Notes under the pieces: generated by a model | Seen by the model: only the letters and a program-made list of their open reading frames with translations | Database searches by the model: none | What the model was told of the DNA's origin: nothing | Program-made: the position numbers and the translations under genes | Part shown: one piece after another, positions 11,364 to 21,764 of the stretch | How the letters are laid out: the number at the start of each line of letters is the position of its first letter | Numbering within the stretch: position 1 is the stretch's first letter | Origin: Tetrahymena elliotti 4EA | Lineage: Eukaryota > Ciliophora > Oligohymenophorea > Hymenostomatida > Tetrahymenidae | Length of the DNA: 26,014 bases | Direction of reading: 5' to 3' | Assembly: GCA_000231825.2 (NCBI GenBank) | Contig: JH720326.1 | Location: 460,241 to 486,254 of the forward strand

Positions 11364-14300
11364 TCAAGATTATTAGGATTGGTAAAAACTCTTGCTAAAA
11401 ATAGAGGGCGATTCACTAATAGAGAAAGCTAGATGGTGAAGCTCTTCTTCATCTTCAGGAATAGGATTTTCAATTTAAAATTGCTTTTTTTCTGTCCAAT
11501 TATTAGTCTTTTCAAATTTTATTTATAGGTCGTTGGGGAAGTAGTTTTAGAAATTCCATAAGTCCATTTGAATGGAAGGGAAAGGACCTTATTCTTGGCC
11601 TTAGTTATCTATGTAATACCAGAGACTTTCATCTATTTTACTATCATTTTTCAGAGCGAAGTTACTAAAGTAAGACTGTCCAGCTAGGTTATATGAATAT
11701 TAATATTAATCTGATTTCTATGATTATTATGGTGTTGGTTGCTATTGTTAAGGTGAAGATAACAATGGGTTTATAGAGTTAATTTATGGATTGACTTATC
11801 CTTGTTATTAAGGTTATTAAATAGTATTTTAAATAATTTATGGTTATTATAAATGTTGGAGAGAGTGGAGATATGTAGTAGGATACATTGCTGTTTGCTA
11901 TTAATTAGGAGCTACTTAATAATATGCATGTTAAGCTGGGGGTTGTTCTGTAGGGAATATATCTTTCATATAATGCTAGTAGTATTCCATATCAGGCATT
12001 CTTGGATAAGGATAGAATAAAAACTATTACTAAACATGAGGATTTTATGGTTATGGATTGAAATAAATCTAAAAATCAGCATTATCTGAATCAGGTGAAA
12101 GCAGTTGTTCATACATTTAATTTGAATATTATTACTAAGAAGGATACATCTAGTTTTGAATCATTGCTGGATGGCCGTTTGTGTTGTATCCATGAAGTTA
12201 AGTTTGCTTTTAATATTAAATTAATTATTAAAAAATTAGATTTATGAATTATGATAGAGAATAATGAAATCTAATTAGCATTAATACATATTAAAAATAA
12301 ATTGTTTACTTGTTGAATATATTCAGCCTATGAGACTTAAGCTAAATTGGTTGTTTCGTTATTGGTAAAGGGGAGAAGGTTTTGTTATTTTAGATACTTT
12401 TCTCTAAGTTTTTCAAGTTTTTCTTTCCTCTTTTAAGCATTAACTTAGGCTGTTTATGAATTAGGATCTAAGTTATTATTATTGTTATTAATCTAGTTAT
12501 CAAGATCTTCTTTAGAAAACTAAGCTTGTCTCTTTGGATGTATTTTATTCATTTCTTAAATTTCAACCTACTATTTATCTTTATTAGTAATATTGCTATT
12601 ACTATTGCTGTGATGGGAAACTTTATCACTTGATTCTCCACTTTTTTATTCAACAAATTCTTTTGCTTACTTTGGGTCTTATTTGGTATAAACCTATTAC
12701 TAATATAAGTTATCTTCTCTGTATTTATCCCTATTTTATTCTCTTTCTTACTATTTTTCAGGTTTATTCTTTTCTGTGAAATTATTTTTTTTGTATTAAC
12801 CTCCTAATTAACTTTGCTAATTTTAATTATTTTATTGGCTATTTGCTTTTGATAAATCAAATTGCTCATTTTGTTTATTATTGTTTTCTTAATTTTAATT
12901 CTAATTGCTGTTGTTTGATTATGATTACGATTAATTTTAATTATTATCTTATTTAGTACTACTTTCATTACCATTATTACTATTTTTATTTTCATATTCG
13001 TTCTTTGCTCTCACATAAACTTCTTATACTTGCTAATAATTAGGGTTATATTTCTATTTTATAGGTGGCTATCCCTTTGAATATTACTTTTAGTTTGGGT
13101 TTTATTTATAAAATTAGTTATAATTATTATTTTTTACTCCATTTTAATAAGTCTTGTTTTAAGCCTATACTTCTTATTCATTATATTCTTCACTTTGATT
13201 TGTATTATTTTCTTGCCTCTATGGTTCTTAAGATTTTTCTTGATTAGTATTTTATATAATCTCGTTCTCAATCTACCCCTCAGTAGATTGCTTTTCTTCT
13301 TCCTTTTCCTTCAATACATAAACTACATTTTCTTTCATTTTCTTAGTTTTATTTACAAGACTACCATTTCTTTTATCCTTGAACTGGTTTGAATTCACTT
13401 CTAAATCCTCATCACTCAAATAATCCTATCTAAATATTATTTAAAATAATCAAAAATAAACTAAAATTTGTAAATTAGATTGATTTTTTTATTAAAATCA
13501 AAATGAAAATTTGTATTAATAATGGGATTATTAGGATATTTTTAAAATAAAGAAGATATTTTTTATTATTTCCTCTATTAATTTTAAATGAAATGAGATT
13601 GATATTTCTGCTAATTATTTTTTCGTTTTTAAAAATCAAAACAATAATCAAACATTTGTTTTTGATTAAGTCTGACCTATTGGTATTTTGTTGACGAATA
13701 GAAAGCATATTTTTATTTTAAACTAACTTCCTAATATCCCAAAAATTTATATTTTCAGAGATTAGCCAATCGCAAAAATAAAGAATATTATCTATCTATC
13801 ATCTTTTAAAATAAGTTTTAATGAATATATGAATTACATAATATCATCTATGTCATCTTGTGAGTTGCTTGGCTTCTTTTTTTAGTAGTAAACAGTGTTT
13901 TGTTAGAATTTTGGTTTCTTTGGAATTTTAGAGCTCCCGTTGAATTAGTTGCTACTGGTGTAAGGGTTGTTAGTTATTCCACCATTAGAATTGTTGTTTA
14001 AGTTTGAGTTTGGATGTGTCGATTCATTGTTAAATGGTTTAGTATAGTTATTCTAATATTTATAAGCATTATGATAGTTTTATCTTTGATTGATTTAAGG
14101 ATTGGAGCTTGGATTGTCATTTTTTTCGTCGGTGCTCATGCTTTGAGGACGCTATTCTTTGATTCCATTTTGTGAAGTTTTTTCATATTTATTTTTCTTA
14201 GAGCTGTTTTGAAGATAATTATCATAATTTTTTTCATCATCATTCGATCCCAAATCTTCATCATCGCTTAAATCATATTCTTCCTAGAGGGAATCAAGAG

Positions 14301-15501
14301 AATTATCTTTTTTATTTGAGCTATATTCATTATTTTTATTAATTTTCTTTTAGAAAACTTTCTTTTGTGGAGGTAATTGTTATGCTTAACCAGGTTTAGA
14401 TTAATAAACTTTGTTGCTATTTGTGTATGGATTTGGTTTTTAATAAACTTTCTTATGGTATCCTTCTTCGTTTTAATTAAATTTTCTTTACTCATCAAAA
14501 GTATTTACCTTCGAATTATTCTTCTCTTTTTCTTAATTATCACTATTGCTATTTTTACTAGTGTTGTTTACATCTAATTACTTGTTTTAGTTATCTATCT
14601 CAGTTTATTTTTCTTCATTCTGCTAGGTCACTGATTGAGAGCTGTTAGGTTTATTACTTTCACTGTTATTAGTGGATAAATTGTTATCATTGTTGGATTA
14701 TTCTAGAGATTAAATTTATTCTATTTAATTTTGATTGATTTCGGAGATAGACTCTTTTTACTATTCTTACAATTATGTCTTTGGAATATATCTAGTTTGG
14801 GGCTTTTTTTCCTTGTGATAATAAGTATTTGAGTAATTTTTATTGTAGGAATTACTTGAATTTCCTTGATTATTTTATTTATAGTGGAAAGATCCACTTT
14901 AATTATGGTAATAATTGTTATTGTAGGAATTTTAATGAGATGCTTATCCTTCTTTAGAACTATTTTGATATTCATAGTTTGTTTAGTAATTGTTTTGATC
15001 AGAATCTGAATTGTGATATGTTTATTTCTTGTAATTGTTTGATGAAGAATCTCTAACTTTTTTATAGCTATCTCCTGCTGAAAATTTTTCTCTACTATCA
15101 CTTATTTTATTTGTAGATGTAAAGTACTAACTATTAATTATATTAAAATAAAAGAATATTTATTTAAACACTTTGAAAATTTGTCTATAAATAATTAATA
15201 AATAAATGCTTTCTTACTTTGTATTCTGCCTCTAATTATAATTTCCATTACTGTTATTCCCTTAGTAATTCTTATAATTATTATAGTTGTTGTTGTTGTA
15301 GTTGTAGTTGTTTTTGCGATAAACGTTTTATTCTTTATTTACATATTGTGTCCCTCCATAATTATTAACACTTTTCTGCTCAGCTGAATACGAATTAACT
15401 TGACCACCAGCTGCTGCTGCTGCTGAAACATTAGCTTCTTTATGCTGAGCCTACTCGCTCTCATAAGAAGGTGGAAGAGATTCAATTTAGGATTAAGACA
15501 T
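11364..15501 (-). CDS. Gln/Asn-rich GYF-domain protein, four exons
   Basis: Proposed exons are 15501-15218, 15130-13838, 13429-12310 and 12206-11364 (TGA at 11366-11364), giving 1179 residues. GT/AG borders keep the frame through all three introns. The N-terminus MSQSQIESLPPSYESEQ contains a PPxY motif (PPSY), followed by a five-Ala run and an Asn/Tyr-rich stretch. The middle is low-complexity Gln, Asn, Ser and Lys with acidic patches such as YDLSDDEDLG and DYLSDEDL. A Gln/Pro/Tyr-rich stretch leads to a GYF domain at about 1093-1140: W1095, then YYIDNQGQEQGPFPSIQMDLW and NYFPNDLQI. GYF domains bind proline-rich peptides and occur in splicing and translation-repression factors. The signature Gly of GYF is Asn here. 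The domain call is solid; the partner and role are unknown. Confidence 0.82.
12207..12309 (-). other. Intron 3 of the GYF gene (103 nt, phase 0)
   Basis: The donor is CAACAA|GTAAAC and the acceptor TTAAAAG|CAAACT. Removing it joins a Lys/Glu/Gln-rich frame to the Gln/Pro/Tyr-rich frame, which lies in a different register. Confidence 0.75.
13430..13837 (-). other. Intron 2 of the GYF gene (408 nt, phase 2)
   Basis: The donor is GATATTAT|GTAATTC and the acceptor ATATTTAG|ATAGGA. Joining gives DDIDDII then QDYLSDEDL in a continuous acidic frame. It is several times longer than the gene's other introns and more AT-rich than the flanking exons. Confidence 0.65.
15131..15217 (-). other. Intron 1 of the GYF gene (87 nt, phase 2)
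   Basis: The donor is AATACAAA|GTAAGAAAG and the acceptor TTAATAG|TTAGTAC. Joining restores an Asn codon and continues the frame as QYFTSTNK. Confidence 0.75.
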
Positions 15502-17442
15502 GATTTGTTTTATTTATATATCTTGATTGCTTTTTGCTTATCCTATAAATTAGTTGATTTTAAAACCTAAAGCTAATAGTAATTTGCAAGAGACCTTTTG
15601 ATAATATCTGTCTAAGATAGAGTCAAACTTATAATGTACTGTTAAGCTTTCTCCGATTAATCTTAATTGTACTTTCTATTAGTTGGGGATTTCACACTAA
15701 ACTTGCTTGACTTTGCTCTCTCTTTTTCTTATCTTGTGTTTTTTTCAATTCAGACTGACTGACTGACTGACTGATTGACTAATTAACTAACTAGCTATGA
15801 AATTTTCCCTTAAAATTTGCTTTATAACTTTGTTTAAACGATTCTTATGTCTCTAAGCACTATTCAATTGATCTACTTGTCTATCTATTCCAACGAAACA
15901 CTACCTCTAAATCGAATAAATGTACAAATTAGCAATTTAGCTTTATTTATCTAATTTCTTAAAAAGAATTTATACTTCAATCAAAGTTAAAGACTATTTT
16001 TGTTATTTATTTTTTATAATTAAAATAAACAAGCACGTTCTTTTTATTTTCTATTTATTTTATTTCCCTTTTAAAAAGTTTAAATAGTAAAAAACAAATA
16101 CTAATTCATATCAGGAAAAACACTCATAAGGAGCCTACTGAAAAGAAAAAATAAACAAACAAACAAGTTCACTCATTTGCTTATTGATTGATATTTTGAT
16201 ATATTGATCCGCCCATGCTTGCATAAACAACACAACTGGATTTTCAATCTTTATAATCATTATTATTAATTTCGCTAATTTAATATCCTTTGCAAAAAAA
16301 TCAATATCATTTATCTTTAATAATAATAATAATAGTACTTGTATGAAAATTATTTATTCTGAAATATTCTTTTTGAGTCTAATAACATTAGGTCAATAAT
16401 TTAAACTTTCTACAATATTTCATTTTTTAAAAACACATTATGATTATAAATGGATTTATTTTTTTACTTAAGAATTAGATCCTAATTCAAATATTTCCAT
16501 TACTAAATACTTGCACTAGCAAATATTGCTTTTAAAAATATAATTTTTATTAATTCCATATATTTTTATTAATTCTATTGTTATTGCTCTAGAGCTTGGT
16601 GGCATTCATCATATTTAAAGAAATAATTAGAAATTTCCTTTATTAAATCAGATAAGTCCCAAAAGAAGATAAATAATAGCAAGATCTATCAATTAATTTA
16701 TTATTTTAAAATATAATTTTTTAGTCTGTTGTAAATTAAAATTAGTAAGCTTTTTTCTATCTATTAACATTTAATATAACTAAACTAGGAACTAAATCCA
16801 TGTTTTATTGTGTATTTTGGATAAATTTACATCTATTTTTATAGCTAACGAGTGTATTATTGTAAAATATCTTAAAAAAAATCAAAATTGTATTTAAATA
16901 GCTATCTCTAATAAGATTATTTACTTTTCATTTTATTTTTTTAAATTATTTTTCTTAATTTTCCTATATAAATTGTCTCAGAATTAAATTTAAATAAATT
17001 TATTTATATTTAGTAAACTTAGATAAGAATTACATTTTCAATCAAAACTTTAAAATATTAAGTCGATTTCTTAAATAAAAATAAGTTGAATTCTTCTTTA
17101 GAAAATCATTAATTATTCTAAAAAATTTATTCAAAATTTAAAATATCTTTGTTTTTTGCAGATTTTGATGAATATTTTATTGTTTTTCTAAGTAAATTAT
17201 TTGAATAAATATATTTTAATAATACATTAAGCTTAGATTTTGTATTTTAGTTGGTTAAAATTTCAGGTTTTTTCTAAAATAAAAATAAACTTCATTATTA
17301 TCACATAAACATAGAAATTATTTCTTATGCCTAATTAGAATATTTATTAAATAATAACAAAAACATATTTATTAACTAAATTAACAAACTAATACTAAAT
17401 TATATAAAAAGATTTCTTAATCAATAAAATTTACATGTTTAA
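15502..17442. other. Intergenic spacer between the GYF and channel genes
   Basis: Both neighbours are on the minus strand, so this stretch must hold the promoter and 5' leader of the GYF gene (near 15502) and the 3' end of the channel transcript (near 17442). I see no gene: frames are short and broken by TGA. A GACT microsatellite lies at 15753-15795 and an AAAC/AAAT-rich run near 16150. Confidence 0.6.
15753..15795. repeat. GACT tetranucleotide microsatellite with decayed tail
   Basis: Five uninterrupted GACT units are followed by variants of the same unit (GATT, GACT, AATT, AACT, AACT, AGCT), as expected of an ageing microsatellite. It lies about 250 bp upstream of the GYF gene start, in its leader or promoter. 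Confidence 0.85.
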
Positions 17443-20400
17443 TCACTATTTTTATCTTTCTTTTTTATCTAAAACAATGTTTTATTTTGCTTTTTTCTTT
17501 ATTTTTTTATTGTAGTTTTTCAATATGGTGATCAAGTTACCATTAGGGAAATACACAAACCAATTCTTTTTGAGATCAAAATCAAACAGAAAGAGTGGTT
17601 GTTAATTTTATTGTTGTATTTCTTCTAAGGTTTGAATCAAATTTTATGGTTTTTGTTGAGTTGATGCCTTTCTGAGTTTAGTAGATCTAAGCAAAATTCC
17701 TTAATCAGCTTTTTTGTCTCTTTTTTTGAGATTAGCTATCTTTAAAGCTTGCTGCAAATTTACATCAAGAAAGTCTTATCTCCGAGTTAAATTTGAAGGT
17801 GTATAGCTAAGATCTTATGTATTTCTTTGTTTAATTAATTAATATGGTAAATCATAGTTCGAATTATTATTTAAAGTCGCATCTGATGCTTGAGAACCAT
17901 ATTAATACCTTTTATCTATTTTAATTTAAAGTAAACTATCTCTTTTTTTCTATGCATTTTCATATTTATGAACAGAATCTAACAATATTTAATAGCCATG
18001 ACTCAGTTATTTTTATTCACCTATTTCTTTAATATCTCTCGATTTTGCAGTCCTCAAAGATCTTTTATTCAGTTAGACTATTTTTTCCTGATTAAACTAG
18101 TTGCATATATTTATTTTTTAAGCCGTGGTGAGTGATAAATCTATTTAATCGTCTTCTTCTTCATCATCAGATGATTGTTGAGAAGAATAAACCTAAAATG
18201 TTGAAAAGAATTTATTCGAATTTTCAGATTCGAATGAAGATTCATTTGAAAGAATATCAAATCGACTTTTCTTTTTAAGAACCATAGTGTTAATTTTTTT
18301 AACATTTTTTTCTTCATTGATAAATTTATTGGCTGATTATTAAACAGATATTACAATTGTAAAAGTATTTTGTTTCATTGATTTCCTCATATAATTTGAT
18401 CTGTTTTATTTTAAATTTTACAATAGCTTGGCTACAAAAACACTTCCCTACTTGTCGATGTGAACTAAATTGCACTCAAATGACAAATGACTAGATTAAC
18501 TACAAAAGCCACATTTGGTTTATAGGAAATTGTATTACTTATAAAACTGCTATTAGTCTCTGATAAAGCAGTATTTTTCATAATCTTTTGGTCTTTTTTA
18601 TATAATATCAAGGAATTTATCTCTATCTATCTTGATAACTTTAGTGAAATCAACAGATTTCACAACATATTCAAATTGTAAGCCTGTAAAAAAATTAATT
18701 TATCCTATAACATCACCCTCTTTTAGCAATTCAACTGGTTAAGTTTACCTGTCTATTTATTAAAATATCTGCAAAGAACCTTACAATATCAAAACCATGC
18801 TCAATTTATCTGATTGTTTCTCTGCAAATACGACTTCATTTGGTGAATAAAATTCTTCATAGAACTCTAGACTTAGATCTTGTATTGTCTCTTTACTGAA
18901 ATGCCTACTTAAGAAATTAAACTTTTCCAAAGCTTGTTTACTTTATTCAATTTTTAAAAGTTACTAAAGGTGTGGAGAAATTTTACTTAAAACTTCCTCT
19001 TTTTATAATTAGTCTTTCTTGAGATTATTTAGATATTAATACTCTAAGTCGAGGTTAACTCTTCCTTGCAATCCTTTAGAAATCTTTTGTTAACGCATAA
19101 AATCATTCAAAATATTTAAATCCATTCTTTTTTCTTCGTCTCTTTAGTTAAGCTATTAAAGAATAATTCCTGTAGTACTAAGCAAGTAACCATAAATAAT
19201 TGCTGTAAAAAGCATGATAAAAGATGTGTAGAGCATTTATGCAGTTGTTTAAGCCTCGTTTGATCCTGTTATAATTAAAGTAAGAGACCAATACATAGAC
19301 TACAAGTATAATTTCCACCATACTCCATCAGATCCAATACTATCATGATACCAAGTTGTTTCTTCATTATAAATATGCAACTCTATTTAACCTATTAAAT
19401 ACCAAACACAAGCTATAGCATGACCTAAAGCAGATATCTTGAAGACCAAATTAAATAACTAGATAATATAGTAGTTTTTCACTGTCATACAGAGCAACTT
19501 TTGCATGTTATTAGTATCTTTCAATACATTTACTAACTTTAAAAATGATGCAACTTAAAGTACTTTTTGTAAATAAGCATTTTAGGAGATATGAGTAGAA
19601 AGGAATATACAAGCTAGTGGAATCAAATCATAAATGGCCTTTTCTTTAATATATTATGCTATAATCTGCTCTCGATCACTTATCAAATTAGTTTTTTTAT
19701 AAATCTATGTATTAATTTTAACAAATATCTCTAAAATCCAGACAAAAAAGATTAAGTAAACAATGGCTTTTTCATAAGTCATGTAACCTTCAAATATTAT
19801 GATAATTGAAAGTAGAAAGTAAAACAAATAATTAAAAGTGCAAAAAAACACTAATGACAAGATGTTGAATGAGCTATTTGGTACTATCATAAAACAGGAG
19901 CTCTAATAACAATAATTTTTAAAAGCTGAGAAACAGGTCAAATAATTGATAATACATCTTGTGATTTTAATAAATTTATCAGTAATCTCTGTTTCAATAT
20001 AGTCGCCACTATCGTTTATTGCTTTTCTTATATTTTAATGATTTTCATCATTTAAAGTCTTAACCCTATTATAGTTGGTGAAGTTTTTTAAAAAATAAAT
20101 CATTTTTTAGTGAATTTGCTTCAGTAGCATGAAATCTATAAATTTCTTTTCTTATTATAAGCTTGTTTTATTGCTTTTTGAAATTTTCTTTGATGGTTAG
20201 ATTTAATTCTTGCCACTTTCAATAATATCCATTGATCTTATATTTCTACTTTGTTGAGATCGTTATTCTTCATTTTGTTACAAAGGTACATGAAGAATAT
20301 TTTTTTCAGTTCCCTGAATAGAATTCTTAGATCCATTTTTCTTTCCTTAAAATTTGAACTAAGCTGACTCTGTGGCTTTGCTATCGATAGAGGCCTAAAA

Positions 20401-20607
20401 AATATAGTTTAAAGAAGGAGTATTTGAGCTGAATTAGTAATTATTCTCCAATAGGCTATTTATTTCATCCCTTTTTGTTTACTAATTAACTTAAACCCTA
20501 GGTGAAAATAAATTCTATTCATCTTATCTTTCTTTATTATCAATTTAATCTTAATAGAGCCTATCTTTTTCTACATTTATGCTTTCCATTTCAGATTATT
20601 GATCCAT
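17443..20607 (-). CDS. Cyclic-nucleotide-gated-type cation channel, intron-free
   Basis: One frame of 1054 codons runs from ATG at 20607 to TGA at 17445-17443. About 240 mostly polar residues precede a six-segment membrane region; the first segment includes LSLVFF and FLLSIIIIF. The pore helix and filter read MYWSLTLIITGSNEA, ending at residue 452, so the K+-channel GYG is replaced by TGSNEA. The putative S4 (about 340-365) has only a few scattered Lys and no regular Arg pattern, suggesting weak or no voltage sensing. A C-linker leads to a cyclic-nucleotide-binding domain (about 570-690) with LLKEGDVIGQINFF. A CX2CX4HX4C motif follows at C699, C702, H707, C712, then a long polar tail with an acidic run near 814. 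It is probably a membrane cation channel; ion and ligand selectivity are unknown. Confidence 0.88.
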
Positions 20608-21764
20608 TTTCTTAATTTATTACAAATTTAATTTGATTAAAAAACTGGACTTTAATTTAATTGTCAAGGGACTTTCTGATTTTTTTGTATTGATTCGCTT
20701 TTTTCTAATTAAAAAGCGTTATCAAAGTTTTTATTAAGACATTAAATGATAAAGAATTTCAGCAAATTTAATTAATTCATTCTCTAATTTAAAAACATGG
20801 AAGATAATCAATAATACTTAAGATTAATTAATGATCATAATTTTTTAATACTTCATTAAAATAATAGAAATAGATTTTTGTTCCAAATTTTTAGATTAAA
20901 AAATGCCATTCTTTTAATCAAAATTAAAAAAATAAAATCAAGAATATTTAGATGAAAATGATTCAGTTAATTTTACAAAAATAATCAATTTAATAAATCA
21001 TTAATAGTTATCAAAATATATTCTATATTCTTGCTACACTAATTAAGGTGTATGTGAAAAAAGAAAAATAATACTAAAAAAATTTAACATCTATTATATT
21101 AATTACTATTTTTTAATGATCTTTGTTTATTTTCTTAATTTTTTAAATTCTCAATAGTTATCAAAAAATATTTTTTACTATTTTTTTTAATGAATTTCGA
21201 AGGTCTATTTTAAAGCTAAATTAAAAATGATAAACTAATTATCTAAGAGATATTTCCTTCTTCCCAATGATTATTAACAAATGAATAATATATCTTTTTA
21301 TAAGGCAATTCATAGTGATTATTTTCATTGTGCACTGTCTATTTTATAAAGTTTATATTTGATTTAATATTAAGATATTAAATAAATTTGTTGAGTTTGT
21401 TGTTTTAAAAAAAATGATAAAATAAAAACATCAGTTTTTCAGATTAGAAGAAGTAAAATTATTTTTTTTCTAAATCATAGGATAGATATTTTAATTTTTT
21501 TAATAAAAGTTTACTAGCTCTTCTTTATCATCTCACACTAATCTTGAAATTTAATTAAGGTAAGAATAAAAAAAAAATTTTTAAATTCAACACATTTTCA
21601 GTCAGATCTGATGGAAAAAGAAATTTGCTTTTTAATCAAGCAAATACAAACTATTTTATTTTTTAATTCTTTTTAAACTAATTACTTATTTATTTAGCTT
21701 AAAAAGTAAAATATATTATTTCTTCTTATTATTGCTTGTAATTTTATAATATTTTTATTTCCAG
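20608..21764. other. Spacer between divergent genes, with uncertain LRR-gene 5' exons
   Basis: The channel gene is read leftward from 20607 and the LRR gene rightward, so both promoters should lie here. The start codon of the LRR gene was not found. Two candidates with weak support are ATG at 20797 (66 codons to TGA, beginning MEDNQQYLRLINDHNF) and ATG at 20953, which opens a frame reaching a possible donor ATTAAG|GTGTATG near 21045. Neither can be linked to the repeat exons with confidence. Confidence 0.4.
21443..21559 (+). CDS. Possible upstream exon of the LRR gene
   Basis: A possible acceptor TTTTTCAG precedes 21443 and a good donor TTAAG|GTAAGA follows 21559, leaving phase 2 as in the downstream exons. 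The end of the frame, SSLSSHTNLEIQL, resembles an LRR end (CTNLxxLxLxL) but is about three residues shorter, and the first half does not fit the repeat. The 5' border is the least certain part. Confidence 0.3.

Noticed and set aside
13065..13392. Overlapping plus-strand frames of 60 and 65 codons rich in Phe, Leu and Ile.
   Set aside because: They are antisense to exon 3 of the GYF gene; hydrophobic runs are what the complement of Lys/Asn/Gln codons gives.
13475..13708. A 77-codon minus-strand frame inside the proposed intron 2 of the GYF gene.
   Set aside because: It is Ile/Leu/Lys-rich from base composition alone, has no family resemblance and does not join the flanking frames.
14721..15101. 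A 126-codon frame on the minus strand with ATG.
   Set aside because: It is a shadow of the GYF gene: the neighbouring frame, read with TAA/TAG as Gln, continues the Asn/Ser-rich protein through both sides.
15753..15795. The GACT array as a regulatory or recombination site.
   Set aside because: It is a plain microsatellite with a decaying tail; nothing ties it to a function.
16585..16605. GCTCTAGAGC followed by TTGGTGG, suggestive of a tRNA arm.
   Set aside because: No cloverleaf can be drawn: acceptor, anticodon and T arms are absent.
19705..19890. A 61-codon frame with hydrophobic content.
   Set aside because: It is not separate: it lies in frame within the channel gene and encodes its first membrane segments, bounded by a TAG that reads as Gln.
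20797..20960. A 66-codon plus-strand frame as the first exon of the LRR gene.
   Set aside because: It ends at TGA and offers no good donor site before it; it is kept only as a remark in the spacer entry.
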